A DNA stretch of 64,000 nucleotides, from contig OU452222.1 of assembly GCA_911728455.2 (NCBI GenBank), positions 19,354,559 through 19,418,558 on the forward strand. Reading direction: 5' to 3'. Shown here in pieces: positions 13,401 through 28,400 of the stretch (positions are counted from its first letter, which is position 1; every line of letters begins with the position of its first letter). The translations under genes were made by a program, and so were the position numbers. Origin of the DNA: Marthasterias glacialis (Eukaryota; Echinodermata; Asteroidea; Forcipulatida; Asteriidae). The notes under the pieces were generated by a model. That model was given only the letters and a program-made list of their open reading frames with translations, had not been told where the DNA came from and searched no databases.

Positions 13401-16400
13401 AGTAAACGTTTCATACACGGTGTCTCTTGTCAGTTCAATAAATGCATATTTGTTTTCTTCTAAAGTCTAGGTAACAAGATTTCGTATCTCTTTTTTTAAT
13501 TGGCGCGCAAAATAAACAGGCTAGCCCATTCAACTTGTTGACAATATTTAAAGGTTAACATCTATAATTTCACCGCGCTATTAAAGTTTTCCCCGGTCTT
13601 TTTCGGTAAATGAGCGGCCAATTTAAACGTCGCATTATTCTATTTTGCGCGAAATTGAAAGTTCCTCAAAACAATCATTCAACTTCACAGGCAGTTGTTC
13701 TTAATATTTTAACAATCCACCGAACATGCATTCTAATTAGCAGCAGCCTTTCCCAGAAATCTCTATTGTTTTGCCTGCTCTGATGCTATGAAATTGAATA
13801 CTGGTTTTGTATGGCTAAAAATAATGCCTTATGAGTTGAATTGAATGCACTACCATATAAATTCGCATGCATGTCTCAAAGTGACATTGAATGACGGTTT
13901 CAACTGAAGAGGTGAAATCGCTTATGAATGCATGAAAGTATATTATAGGCTGGGGTTATTATTAATACTTGCTGAAAACTTATAGTATTACTAACGAGTT
14001 AAGATACATGGTCGAGCTTAATGTAACATAAGCGATGCTTGAAGGCAATTAGTCTGGTTCCTTGTGCGAAATATGTATTAGATACCTGACACTTGTTGAA
14101 GGTCAAAGAAGTTAAAATTTAAACTTGCGACAAACTGCGCATTATATGTTCATATTGCTGTAATAAAGTTTTGAAGTTGTTTCCAATGGAAATATATTGA
14201 TTTTCTATTTTTGTTTTAAAGAGAGACGCGGTCACCACCGCATACAGTAAGATGGAAACATGTAAAATTGTCTTTTCATTCCCGAGACACGTCGTCCAAT
14301 TACCTGTCGTTGGCACGGCAGCCACGTGACAATAGCCGCAACTGATTGGACATTTGAACTTCATCCACTCCTCGTCGTGGTGACAGTCGCCCTCTTTTGA
14401 CCAATAGTCGCACAAGCTGTACCGGTCCTCACAGCGTGTTGATGATCCTGTTTTGACGATACGGTTTGCTGGTCTCGTTTTCGGGGACAATATTGTTGAT
14501 ATCGCCCTCTTTTATTTCAGCGCTACTTATCACTCGCATTAAGTCATTAATTTCATTATTATACACTGACCAACCCGTAACCAGAATCATTCAGAATGGG
14601 TTTTGTAGTCAATGTAACACTTTGGGGGCCTTTTAGGTGGCAGCAGACTTTCCAGGTAAACCCATCGTTCTCGGAATTGTGCGCATGCTCAGAACTTCTT
14701 TATAAATGGAGATTAAGCTGGCAAAGTCTGCTGCCGCCTAGCGTTCCAAAGTCTTCCATTTCTTCTCGCAGAAGATATTGTCAGCGTAAAATAGCCTTTA
14801 AAATGCATTTAAAAACATAGATACCAGAGCATCAAAACGCTACAACAGAAACTAGCACTACCATTATCTAGCGCCTCTATTTTGTGCAATTTTTTCAAAA
14901 ACTTGTTATGCCACTCACTCCAGCACAAACAATTATAGTATTACGAATAATTTATCTGCTATCATGCAGAGGTAAGCACTATTTCTATAATAACAATAAT
15001 AATAATATTCATATTAATAAAATAGCACTATTTCTATAATAGCAACAATAATAATAATATTCACATTAATAAAACAGCACTTGTAAAGCGCACTTTATCT
15101 GAGAAACGTCCAAAGGCACCAGTCTAAATCAAGGAAGAATATTCTCATATAGTGTTCAAAGGCTAATATGAAGAGATGTGAGAATGTAGGAAGTGTGACA
15201 ATTTGTCTTTGACTTTGTGATTTTCAGGTAGTATGAAGAGTTACAGAGGCGGGGGAAATCTAGATAAGGCCCCGTTCCCACTTGAGAGGTTAAGTGGCTT
15301 AGGGAAACAAAGAGCGTGCTGCCTGATGACCTCAAACCAGCCCTGACACTCCGGGGGTGAAGCAGGTTCCATCGGTACGGAAGAGCTAGGCCATGGAGGG
15401 CCTGAATGTCAGGAGGGTGATCTTGCAATGAATTCTAAGATTAATGGGTACGTGTAATTGTGTAGGATGGACGAGATTATGAGAAGACATGACTGTGTGT
15501 ATTATAAATGTAAACTCGCAGCAGCATTTTTGATAAAAACTGCAAGGTGTATTGTGAGGATCCAAAGCCGACCATGGATACTGTTACAAAAGTCTGGTAA
15601 TGGCGACTTCACGGATGAGCTTCTCTGGTGCATTTGTAGCCAAGCAAGTTGCTGCTATTCATCTAAAATGCACATCATTTATTACAATGCCTAACTAAGA
15701 TAAACTAGTCACACATGTAGCTATTGAACAAATGTTATTGCAAACTGTAACCCGTGCTGTGAATGTCTCTGCATTTCTTGGGTTCCTTTTGGATTAGAAG
15801 TTTTGATAATATTCAGATGTATTGTAGAGTGTATATTGTGTAGAGAGCATGGAACTCAAGTTTTGATGGCTGAGTTATCAAACTATGGGCTCGAATCTGG
15901 GTTCAAATCCCGGTCGTGACTGTGTTCATGGGCAAGACACTTATGATTATAATTGCTTCTCATCACCAGGAGTAAACATGTGAGGGTAGAGATAGTTGAT
16001 GTGAATGATTAGCAACCTGTGCGCCAAAGAATAAGCTTACGCTCACACTCTACTTAATAAGATAATGTCAACCCACAATCTGCAATCCTGTGCGAACTGA
16101 AACCAAACAACACCACGGCAGTACAAATTGACAATGTGTCCAGACACACTGCCAGCCGAGATTTTCAAACAAAGCCATTTCATCGTGCAAGATCTACGGA
16201 GCTCGAGAAAAGCCATACCACACTTGTCCACGTAAGGGGGCAAGTTATCTCAAGTCAAGACGACTAATACTGAAACGAAAATGTTAAGCCGACTTCTTAG
16301 GTTTAGTAAGTCGCCTTGGTGAGATACAGCATACGGCAAGTCGACCTATTCTTTAAAATAAGCCGACTTGGTGAGATAAATTACGGTATCTACTTATCTG

Positions 16401-19400
16401 GTGAAGTGGTATGCCATTTATGGAACTCCTTATACAGACTAATCGTTAAAAAAAAAACAATTTGTCATTCGCTCTAAAAAAAATCAACACAAACAAATCA
16501 CTTCACTCGCACAGGTTGTGAGAGTTTGTAGTCTTAGCACATATTCAAAACCATAAACTTTCTCAAGTAATAAAACAAATCTATATAGTTTCCATCAATA
16601 TTTGAAAAGTTTACATCTCAATTGTTCAAACCTTATCATGTGTTTTTATCGCTTTAAAAATATGGCGTCTTCAAATTAAAAGTGACGTCACGTGGCATGT
16701 TTTCGCTTGATAATTTTAAATAAATGTGGGCCACATTGTAAAAATGTACTTAGATGCACTAAACTGTCGACTGCACTTCATTAATGTACGAAAAAAAACA
16801 AGTTGAAATATTTTTGCAGTTTTTAGAGGAAAATCTAAACAAAACACATATAGGCCTATCTGTTTTCTTTACAAAAGCTTTTATTCTTGCAAAGTATGCT
16901 CAGAATGTACCGCCTAAAAGTAAACTCGGCCCGAGTCCTGGTGCGGGGTAGGGGAGGGGTATGAGGGAAGACCCAGTTATATATTACGAGTCAACATGAC
17001 CCGGTTTTCGATTCAAACGAACTTGAATCCGAGTCAGAAATGCAAGGCTGACCCGGATCCTGTTCTATCACCGGACTCAACTACGGGTCATACCGATCCT
17101 GAAAACGGATCTGATCCCATCAGGGCCTCAAGTCCGGATCAATTATATAGAGCACATGGTTTCATTTTACAAAAAACGCACTTCATTTGAAACCACTGCA
17201 ACCAATACGAGAGAAAAAAAAATCCACGAACCTTTGATTCCCCTTACACGTTCATCGATGCACATTCCACAACTCTTGAGGCACCGTTCATACATGAAAT
17301 CTGGCTCCCTAGTGCACCGCCCAGCATCTGCCCACTTATCACACTTCCTCTCCTTGTTCCGGCAAATCTGACGGCGGTACGGTTTGCGACTGCTGGCCAC
17401 ATCTGCGGAATTAGTGCAACATTAATATATGGACGCGTATTCCTTCACTCATCAAAGCATAGTTTCAGGGTCGGTTTGTGTTTCAACCATAGAGCCGGTT
17501 TCAATATCTAATTAAGGTCATTTAAGGTAAAGGTGAAACATCCACGATTTAAAAAGTGTTTTTTATTTTCTGAAGCATACCTCTTGCAACTCTCCTGGGA
17601 AAATTTTAAATCAAAATATCTGAGTAATCATATCAAATACAGGATTGGTAAAGCTGATAGAGCAGTGTTCTTACTTTGATTCAATATACGTGGAAAAAAA
17701 CAAACCTGTGAAAATTTGGGCTCAATCCGTCGTCTGAGTCAGGAAAAATTAGTGGAAAACCGTGCACACTTTTTCAGCATGAACACATTATTTCGATTGT
17801 TACAGCCGAAATCAGCTGCTGCGTTTTTTGTAGGTTTTCAGATACAGTTTTCTCGAATATGACAGCAATTCAGAAGGAAATATTTCACAGAAAAAAATGG
17901 TTCTAGTAGTAACTTTATAAACAGTAAGCTGTCAGACTTATACAATAATATTGTTTGTTATCCTTGCCAATCATGTATAGTGCCTTTAAAACATAAACTA
18001 TATTTTCTATCTTCAAGACATTAAAGCACCTTTTTGAATTATTGGTTTTTTAAAGGTTTTTATAATGGTTTAAATGTTTGCCTTGTTTTTAGGCAAATGA
18101 GTAATTTATCTTTCTGTCGACCACTTTATTATACGTATATTTACCTTTTATTAATAAAGTGTCGTTCATTCTTTCGTCAAAGACTCCTGTCTGATTGGCA
18201 CACCTCCAGCAACTGAGGGCGCAATTCTCGATCATCCATTCATTGTAGCTCTCGCAGACGCCATGACGTGCCCAAATGTGGCACAGGGGATGTAGGTCAC
18301 GGCACTCTGAAAGAGGCTGGTGTTAAAACAAAATGCCTACTCGCACTACAGGTTAGCATTAAGAGAAAAAAGAAAGCCTTGTTAAAGACACCAAGAGGTG
18401 AATCTGCGGCAGGTCTCTTTTTGGATTTCTTGCAGCAACCTAAAGAGTAAACAAAAAATGATAGTAACTACTGAAGCGTGGTCGTATAGACCTTTATCAT
18501 GCTGCAACCATCTTGGTCATGTTCCCTGTATCTAATAACAGTAATATATGCTAGTATGCATTGTACACAAAGGAACGAGACTATTTGCACTTCCAGCCTC
18601 GGTTTGGTTACACTGGTTTGAATGGAAGAAAATCAAGATGGCCGCACCATGATAAAGGTCTATTACTGACACAGCCAACGGTTTCGGGGAATCACCCGCC
18701 CCTCCTTTCCTTGCAGGTCACGGGTCCCTTCTCTGTCCGGACCAACGAACTGTGTTGTGTCAACGAAACGGTAATATCCAAAGGATAAAAAAACTACTTG
18801 ATGCAAGACTACACATGATAAAGAACACTGCAAAAAGTTACCAAGATTGTTTTGTTGGTTTGGCTGGCTGTATGTACACACCCGTGCATTTCTCGTGCGT
18901 GTATAAAATTATATTGAACAATTCGAGAGCTTGGATTCCTCGTCCTTAGGCAGCGTCCGAATCAATCGACTTTGGCTACGGCTGTTGGCTGCAACGACAC
19001 TGTTAAAAACTGGCCTTTTCGGCGATCTGGCCATAGACACTGCTGGAGTCATCAACTCGGACACGGCCTTACATTACTTAAACGTATATGAGTGATGGAA
19101 GCACGATCACACATTTGAACGGGTCGAGAATTAGACCGTGTCCGAATTGGCGGCTACAGCTATGGCTACAGCTACGGCTACGGCTAGATCGCCGCTTCAT
19201 CCTGCGTTGAAGTGTGGGACGCCTTAACAACACCCTTGGCAACGGTCGTGGCCGTAGTCGTAGCCGCCAATCGAATACGGCCTTTATACAATTTATTACA
19301 CACTGTTCCACCATTAACACAATGTACAATAAACGAAGCCAACGAAGAACCACGGGCTGTCTCTTGTATGATTGCAGATGACTTTGTCATTAAGGTGCAT

Positions 19401-22400
19401 TATATTAATGCTAAGCATAACCGTTAACTGTTGTGCTTAGCAAGATTTTTGTACCTAAAAAGGAACATTATCATAAATGTAAGTGTGACAAAGCTATTGA
19501 ATAGCTCATCGAAATTTTGTCCACAGTTATCTATGATACTTCGCCATTCTCTCAAGCACACATCACATCCAATTAACTCTTCCACACAACAGAGTCTGAC
19601 AATAGTTTGTCTCTGACGTAGCGCGGGAATGGATGAGGGGTTGCATTATGAGAAGCAAAATTAATGTGAAGAAGCACAGGATCGAGTTGGCATTATTGGG
19701 GCGGTTAAAATAATGAAAAAAAAATAATGATTTTGTTTGTGATTAAACAATAATTGTGCAGAGGCCAACTCAATCTGTCTGGCCTATTGACCTCTTGCAC
19801 GCACGTGACGCGCGGCGACTGCGTACCACACTCACCTATTTGGGAGTCAATGGGTAAGCGTGTAAACTCCGCGTTGCCTAAAATTTGTACTGCACTGCAC
19901 AATACACAGTAACATGGACTTCCAAACCGCGCAACCAAGATTATTGTGACTGATGATGACGTCAGGTGAATTGGGTCAATAGGCTAATGTTTTAGTTACG
20001 AAAAAGGACCTGTTTTGGGGGGAGTGGATAAAGAAGAAAGAATGGGAAACTTTGTCGGTTGTGTGAAAAGGGTTATCAAGAAATTAGGTCATACCTCCGT
20101 CACCGATGTCATAGTCACGGTCCGTCTCTTGGCAGACCCCGCAGCTCTTCCTGCAAGTCTTCTTCATGTACTCTGGGTTGTTGTAACATTCACCGAGCTG
20201 TTGCCACTCGCTGCACAAAGAGCTGTCGTCGTAACATTCTAAAACAACATCACAACAAAACGTCTACTGTTTTAGAAATGCCTCAAACTGGTAGTTCTCA
20301 CGTCGTTGGGGACCATCTTCGTGGCTCAGTTTGCCGAGAACCGTGTAAGTCAACAGTGACGATCATCATTTTCTTTCTTCGCGTCAAATCCCTGCGCAAG
20401 CTGCGCAAATACGCTAGCTGCGCAAATGAAGAAAAGCCCATATTCTGGTTGCGGCAAGCATATTACTTGGAGTGAAATTGGGCAATGACATCACACGCGC
20501 CTAATGTCTGCCCACGGTCTGCCATTGTGGGAGTCAAATTGCATATAAAAACGGTGTGGGTCTAACCGCGCCTTGTCTAAAAGTATGCACGGCACAATTG
20601 GGGAAAAGGGGAAGATTGATCATGAGTGATGACGTCAGGCGAATTGGGTCAATAGCATCATTATCATAACAGAAAACTATGATTTTCAGTCACCACAATC
20701 GTTTACTGCACCGACATCACAATTTCGTCTGCGAATCCCATGCTCTCACCTTTCCTGGAGTGGACATCGTGTGGTGACTTGCAGTAGCCGCAGCTCATCT
20801 TGCAGTTATAACTCATGAAGTCTGGGTTCCGATCACACTCACCGGTTGATGCCCACTCTTCGCAACCGTTGGAGTAATCCCTGCAATCTGAAAAAGAAAA
20901 TACCATGAATATTCATGGTTCAGACATTGCATTGTGGGAAACGAGTATGAAACGCCAAATCTGCATTTTGGCGGGCTCTTTTCGTACTTTTAGTTGTTCC
21001 ATGGTCTCCAGCTGCCGTTATGTCATTTCGTTTGGCTGTTGATGCATTATTTTCGTTCCGCTGTTTTTATCATTTCGTTCAGCTGCTCTAGGTGAAACGA
21101 TTTCAGTTCAAAAAAAGTTTTAAAACAACCTGTTTCTGTTCAAAATAGCACTTTCCATACTTGTTTATTAAAAAGAACAACAATTATTTCTTCACTAAGG
21201 GTTTAAGGTAAACTAGTAGGAAAGACAACATGACGTCTCCGTACAATCCTGTTGTTTCTAGCAACCAATAAGCATAACTCATTTCAATACAGCTTATTAC
21301 TTTTAACTGGCCAAATAGTTTCATTTGGTCTAATTTATTTATTTTGCATCAATCTTGAAATGATATTCCGCCTTTCCTCTGTGCGGATCCCGGTCAAATC
21401 CCAGAAGACCGAAGCCTCGCAATGTGGATTGTCCTGATTACGAAAGCGTTTGTTCCCGATAGGCGTTTTCCTCCCTCATTTTAGAGTTGAACATTTCTTC
21501 GTCGCCTTCTACACACTTGTACCTTCATGCAAATGGGCTCAGTGTAGTGTTGTTGAGGATCTCTTGGCTTCATTACCAGAAATATATAAATTGGTGAAAA
21601 GCAAAGAAAGATAATACCACTCCAACATGATTTTATAAACACACAATAAATATTGTGATAATGACGAACCTCCACCTCCGTAGTCTGCCTTATTACACGT
21701 TTCACAGCTGAAGGGGCAATATTTGTGCATCCACACGTTGCTGCGTCGACACTCTCCCATGATGGCCCATGTTGGACAATTCTCCTTGTCGGTGTCGTAA
21801 CACGCTGTCGATAAATATTTTTAAAAAAAGGCGGGAGTTAAGACCCTTGACCTAGGAACGTGGATCAATAATAATACGCAGTTTTGGGTTATGGATCCTT
21901 GGGGTTTTGTGGTTTACGGTTTGTCATGGGTTTTGTGGGTTATGGATTGTCAGCAGTTTTGTGGTTTATAGTTAAATTTTGTCGGGAGTTTTGTGGTTTA
22001 TGGTTTGTCAGGGGTTTTATGGTTTATGGTTTACCATAAATTCATGGTTTAAGTTTTTTTTCAGGAGTTCTACGGACTTTCATAATGAGTTTATTTCGGC
22101 TGGAGAAATCAATCATAAGAAACAACAAACAATGCCTCATGACGTCAATGGTAATACATCTGACGCCGCCCCTTGTATCTCACCTCCACATCTGTACAAT
22201 GCGGTAATCCTGTAGATGTCGACGTAGCTGAAGTCATTCCTGGTTCCGGGCTCCTCGTAGGTTGCATAGCGTGGGCCGATGGTCTGCCCTCCATTCTTGC
22301 TAAATGCATAGGTCGGGTAGTGCATGAGGGACAAGTAGTCGTAGCCCGTGTCTAGTAACGTGACGTCTCGACGCGAATACTTGGCAAAATTATTCCACAT

Positions 22401-25400
22401 TTCTATTGGATAACGATAAACAGATGTTCAATTTCAAACATGCTTTGTTAAAACACTTCTTTCTTGAAAATGTCATCAGTATTAAGGTAAAAAAAAAGCG
22501 ATGTCGAAATTTTCAAAGCAGTTTAGGATGTGTTTCCACGCAAGTGAGAAAGTATAGTCACGTACAAAGGAATCTTGGCTAGTTTAATTTCAGCTCTCAG
22601 TAAAATTGAGACGAGGACGGCCAAATATAATACTGGCCACTTGTCTGCGTTAGGGCATGCTTGATGTTCAGTGAAAATGGAAATGGTTTTTCCTTGTTAA
22701 TGTAAAGCAAAAAGGACACGAGCTCTTTGCGTTACCTTTGATAGAGTTCAAATAAAATCAAGATGGCTGATCCAACTGTAGTACAAATAAAATAAGTCTC
22801 TTATAGCCGTTGGGGGTGCTTTTCAGCTCACTTTGACGCTCAATTTCGTCCAACATGCAAATTTTGTAACACTCGATTCAGAAGAAGTGATAAAAAGTAT
22901 TGTTTTAAAAATTCTCCATAGTAACTCCATCTCACTACTCGTTATCTTTTCTAGTTACTACAGGGCCTCGTTTATTCTAGCCAGTGTTTGAAAACCGTGA
23001 CATTTTTTGGTACTGTTGTCCTTTTTTTCCCCACGAGATTCTTGTCTTACTTTGGTCGATGTTATCCCAGTAGAGTACAACGTAGTTGTCACGGTCGGGT
23101 CGGTTGTGCTCATGTCTGAACCCGAGGGCGTGCATTAACTCATGAATGATGGTACCACGGCTGGTCTTACACGTCCCACCAAGAGACACAGTCTGACGTC
23201 CTCCTCGTCGACCAATCATTGACCAGCATCTAATGAATATTCAAACCATTCTGCAAAGTTTACGCGGACATTTTGGATGTCGAGTGATTCAAAGCGCCAC
23301 CAGTGCCCAATTTCATACAGAAAATTGTGCTTATCTGCTATTAAGCAATACTAGGCAGGAAACCAGTCAAAGACGGTATGTGTGATATGGTATTTTGGCT
23401 AGTAACTTTATTCCGGTAAGCAAAATTGTTTTGTGCTTAGTTTGTTTGTTTGTTTGTTTGTTTGTTTGTTTGTTTGTTTGTTTGTTTTTGTTTTTTCTGC
23501 TCTATAAAAAAGGGCCCAGAGTTTGCCGTGGTGAGGTAATGTTTTTTCACGGTGCGAAAATTCTATTTTGGCAACATTTTGGTAGGAAAAAAGCCAGCTT
23601 TATTTGCAAGTTTGAGTTCACCGTTGTACCGAAGGCTTTGAAACTCTTTTCTGGGCACCAACTCAAGTTTCCACGTGCATTGTGAAACTGCATGTCGACT
23701 GCCATCTTTGAAAATAACCTCTCTATGGTCAACACCTAGAGGGCGGCACACTGTATTTTGAGACCCCGCCCCCTCCCCGCCACCGTAAAAACCTGATTTC
23801 AGTTTGATTTTAATTTGTGGGAATGTACTTGGGACTGACACTTTTATAACAGACCGATCAGTTAAGCCCCGCCCCCTTACGTGTTGGCCAATCACAGCCT
23901 CGCCTACGCCACCGAAAGTCCGACAAAAGTCCGACACGGTAAAATCCTATTGGAAAATGTCAACATGTGTGTGCGTACTTACAGAGCGCACGATCATGTG
24001 CTGCAGTATGTGGCATTGAAGAGACACACAATGTGCTGCCCACGTGGGCAGTGGTGATATAGCCAATGCTGTGATTGGTCAATATGTTGAGGGGGCGGGG
24101 CTTAATGGATCAGGCTATTGAAAAGTTGAAATGAAAAGGTAAAGTTTGATCTTGAAAATATTGGGAATCGGTGCCATGGTTTATAAATAATTTGTTGGAT
24201 CCACATGTATGCTCAAAGATTATACTTACCCATCACCCTCCGTAATGCTGATGTAATCTCTTTCTATTGTCCTAGGTCGGAATATTATACAGGTCTTCTC
24301 GTGGAATCGATGCATTGCTGATAAAATGTACATTCTGTCGTCAGTCGCTGGTGTCAAAAAAACCCAGAGAGATGAAGGGAATTATAATACCGACACTTTG
24401 CAAAGTTGCACAAATTGACTAATCAGCTCCAATTTTAATACACTGCACAAACTGGGGTGATGATTTGATTCTATTGGTATTATATTATGCAACAACACCG
24501 ACATGGTGTTAGTTATCCCCGTTGCTTTATCGTTGGTAAGATTAACACCACGTCGGTGTTGTCACATTATTGATAACGAGAGAATCAATTTAACACCCCA
24601 GTTTTTGCAGTGTATCAGTAATATACACGCGTAATGAATTTAGAATCAATAGAACTGTCTATTTAGGGGGGTTACATACCTATTGAATTATTGAGTAGTT
24701 TGGGCACATTTCCACTCTTATTAATAATAAAACAACTGAAGCCAAATCATTCATATTATTGAAGAAAGGAATGGGATTCATGGCCGCACATAATGTATAT
24801 TTGGAGAGACATCCTTTGCGTTCACACTACCCCTGGGTAAACCAAAAATACTTTCAGTCTTACCCTGCAAGAGACACGGGAAGGGGTGGTTACACCCACC
24901 CACCCAATAAAGATAACAGGGGTTTTCTACTAAAACTTATATTAGGCCATTGACCGTGACTCATTGCCACATCCTTGTTCTACGATGCAGAAACTAAACT
25001 GACCCAGGAAAAAGGCTATAATTTTGCTGTTCATATCAGCAAGACTTGTTAAAATGTCTAGTGTACCTCATATGGGAACCTTTTTAGGATATAAGCAACA
25101 CCGGCTTAAATAGTAACTGTTCCCGGTCACGTGCTTGACCGCACGGCTGCATCAAGCCGATACAGAGCCCAAGAACTTAAACACACGCTTCTCAATCAGA
25201 TTATAGGGGTCGAACCGGGGTCAAACTAACGGGAGACATTTGAGGACGGTAGATGGCAGCAGACTTACCAGGTGTATCATTTTTGTTCTCGGAAATGTGC
25301 GCATGCTCATGTATACATAAACAATGACAATTTACCTGGAAGGTCTGCTGCCACCTATCGTTCCAAAGTCTCCCGTTGGGTCGTCTGACTCAAATTAACT

Positions 25401-28400
25401 GAAATTCACCCGAGTTATGACTTCAAACAAACTTTTCTTCCAGGACTGCAGTTTTCAAGCTCAACTTTCAATTAATTTGTGTAGGTGTGTGTAGGTTCCA
25501 ATCTTGGTTAGGACCCTTGTGCAAGACACTTAACCATAAATTGCTTCCCGTAACCCAGTTATATAAATGGGAACCTGCGAGGGCTGAGACGGTATTATGT
25601 TGAATTAACCATTTAGCATATTGTAAGCAGATTGTGGTTGAGTGCTCTCCGGGGAGTTGAGGAAGTTTAAGGAAACAATAGTCTAAGTATTTTGGATAAT
25701 TTTGTATAGCATCTTGATCTAGTTGTGTGCGCTATACATAAAAAAACATTATTATTATTTATTTGTTTAAGGTGGAACAATGCTTGATAAATGTTTAAGT
25801 GGCCAAACGACATTGAGCTGATTATAAAGCATACCAATTTGCTAAGCACAGGAACAAGATTACCAGCCAAACAGCCATGTGTTGTCTGTTCTTAGTGACT
25901 GGTTCACACTATAGAACTTTGTTAAAACACTAAATTGGTGGCTGAGATCTGTTGGCTTTCTAAAAGCATCTAAACGAAATGAACGTAAGTCTTAACTTAA
26001 ATCATGACTTCACCCCCCCAAAAAAAATCAGCTGATTTTTTTCCCTCTGTGGGAGTATCGGGTTATCCCTTCTTGTGTATAACTTGAAACCGTCACAGGT
26101 TGTTCATCTCACTTCTCGAGGACGCAGGGTCCGTTCTCTCTCAAGATGTCGGAAATGAGGAAACTCCAGATAAAGAAGGGGTTTGCCGATGCCCCCCGCC
26201 GGGCAAACGTTATTTAGAAACAGGTTCCTGAGAGCCCCCCTTTGACACATTTGTGAGTCTGTGGTGGTCTGGTTTACAACTTATCTGCGTAACATTATGA
26301 GCCCCCAGTGTACAACAAGGGAAATTGCTGACTACAAAACAACAATTCTCAAAACAGAAAAACAATTTTGTGAAATTTTTGACTGAGCTGAAAATTTCTT
26401 AATTTGAGAAGAAAGTCTTCGTCTCTGCGAAAAGTAGAAGTTTTTCAATGCTTTTTAGTGTTTGATATTAAAGCATTTCGGAGAAATGTTCTCACTAAAA
26501 CTAAAACATGATTCAGTAAAAGAAACTGACGTGGTAAAAATGATAACCAAAGGCGGGAAAGACGAACGGAAAAAAACTACCAAAACAAAGAAACAATCAA
26601 ACGATAACGCAAAAAAATTGTCTGAACTCCGTATACTGCATCATATGCGTTTCATGCAACTTATTAACTTGCTCTGAGAATGCAAGAGAGAATGCCAGTT
26701 AAAATGTCAAATAATGTCACGAACAATAAAGAACATTCATACCTAATTCATTCAAGACGAGGACCGGTGAGGGTGGGCGGATGGGGGAGGGTGGACTCTT
26801 GCTTGTTTTTGTTTTTGGCGGAAACAAGAATTTTGAGACTTTTGAAAAGGCGGATGGCGTATCATCCAATTTCAAAGCTGTGCCCATTTATCCAATAAAA
26901 GCCTTAATTTTTTACCACGTGATCTCTACATTCAGTTACTTACAGAAGTAGCCATCTATGACGTATGGAACCACGCCCCCTGGCCACAGTCTTCTCCTGT
27001 CCGTGATGGCGTTACGTTTTGTCTGTTTGAAAAGAATTGAAAAGAAAAAAGAAGAAGGGTTATACGAGACAGGAAAACTGGGATGGGTGCGAAATCTTGC
27101 GCAGGGGAACTTCGAGATCAGCTGGAGAGCACACAATCGAAGTGGGGGTGGGGTGGGGAGGGGGGGGGGGCTAAAACAAAACAAATGCAATTGCATGCCT
27201 CTTCAGGAGCAATCCGTTTGTAAACATTATGGACTACATTTTTTTTTTTTTTTTTTTTTTTTTTTTGGGGGGGGGGTCGGGTTGTTTTTAGTTACATTCA
27301 ACTCGTAAGACTTATTTTTAATGACTAAAAGTTGATATTTCCCTTGAGTGTAATAGTGTGATGAAACTGCGAATCAGCTTCGCAATATAAATTTAATGAT
27401 CATTCTAAGTGGCTGATTACAATATCGATTCCTTGAATCACATAACGGAAACAACCTTCAGCAATTATGTTGTGTAATTTATCTGAAAAATAATAAACCA
27501 CAAACGACCAAAACCTGCCCATCCCCCTTTTTTTCAGGAGACGGAACGTTCAGACAGCTGTACATAGCTCACTCAACCTTCTTCATGTTCTGTAAATTAG
27601 TGTACATCCTGTTTGGATTGGACTTTTGATCCCACTACCACCCCCCCCCCCCAAAAAAAGAAAGTAACTCAGATCAATAAGGATAACAAGAAGAAGGTTG
27701 TTAGTCGATGACAGTTACAGGTGTTGTGGGACTTGTCCCGGGCCCTCTTATAGGTAGCTCTTCGATGGGGATAACAGGCCCTCTTACAACATCCCATGAA
27801 AACGAAAACAAGAAGTAAGGAAAACAACAAGAGTGTCTGGAGACACAGGAGTTTCGGCAAACCAATCTTTTTAAATCCAAGGGTTTGAAAGGCATTATTG
27901 AATTCAAAGCTGCCATGAAGGCTGAGGGCCATTCCCCGCAGGGCAATTTTTTACAGGCAACCTGTGGAGGCAGCCAACTGCACTGCATGTATAAGGAGCA
28001 CTTCAGGTTACACAAAATACATCTTTCTATTAGTATCTTACTGTCCCCAAGACAATTTTGTGGAAATTGACATGTGAAAGTGTTTTCTTCGTAGAGGAGA
28101 TTGCCTGGAAGTGGTTGCCTATAAATTGCCCGGTGTGTGACATGGCCCTAAGCGGTCACAGAGGTAACCGCAAAAAGAGAGGAAAGCTGATCGTTGGAAT
28201 TCCTCCCCCGCATCAGGATAGACAATGAATAATGTTGATACTAAATATGTTGATGTTCCACAGCCAATCTAATTAAGAGTTTTAAAATCCCCCGAACTCA
28301 ATATTCCTTTCCCTTAAAACTCAACATTCCGTTCCCCTAAACTCACTATTCAGTTCCTCGAAGTCAATATTCCGTTCCTCTAACTCAAATAGTCCGTTCC

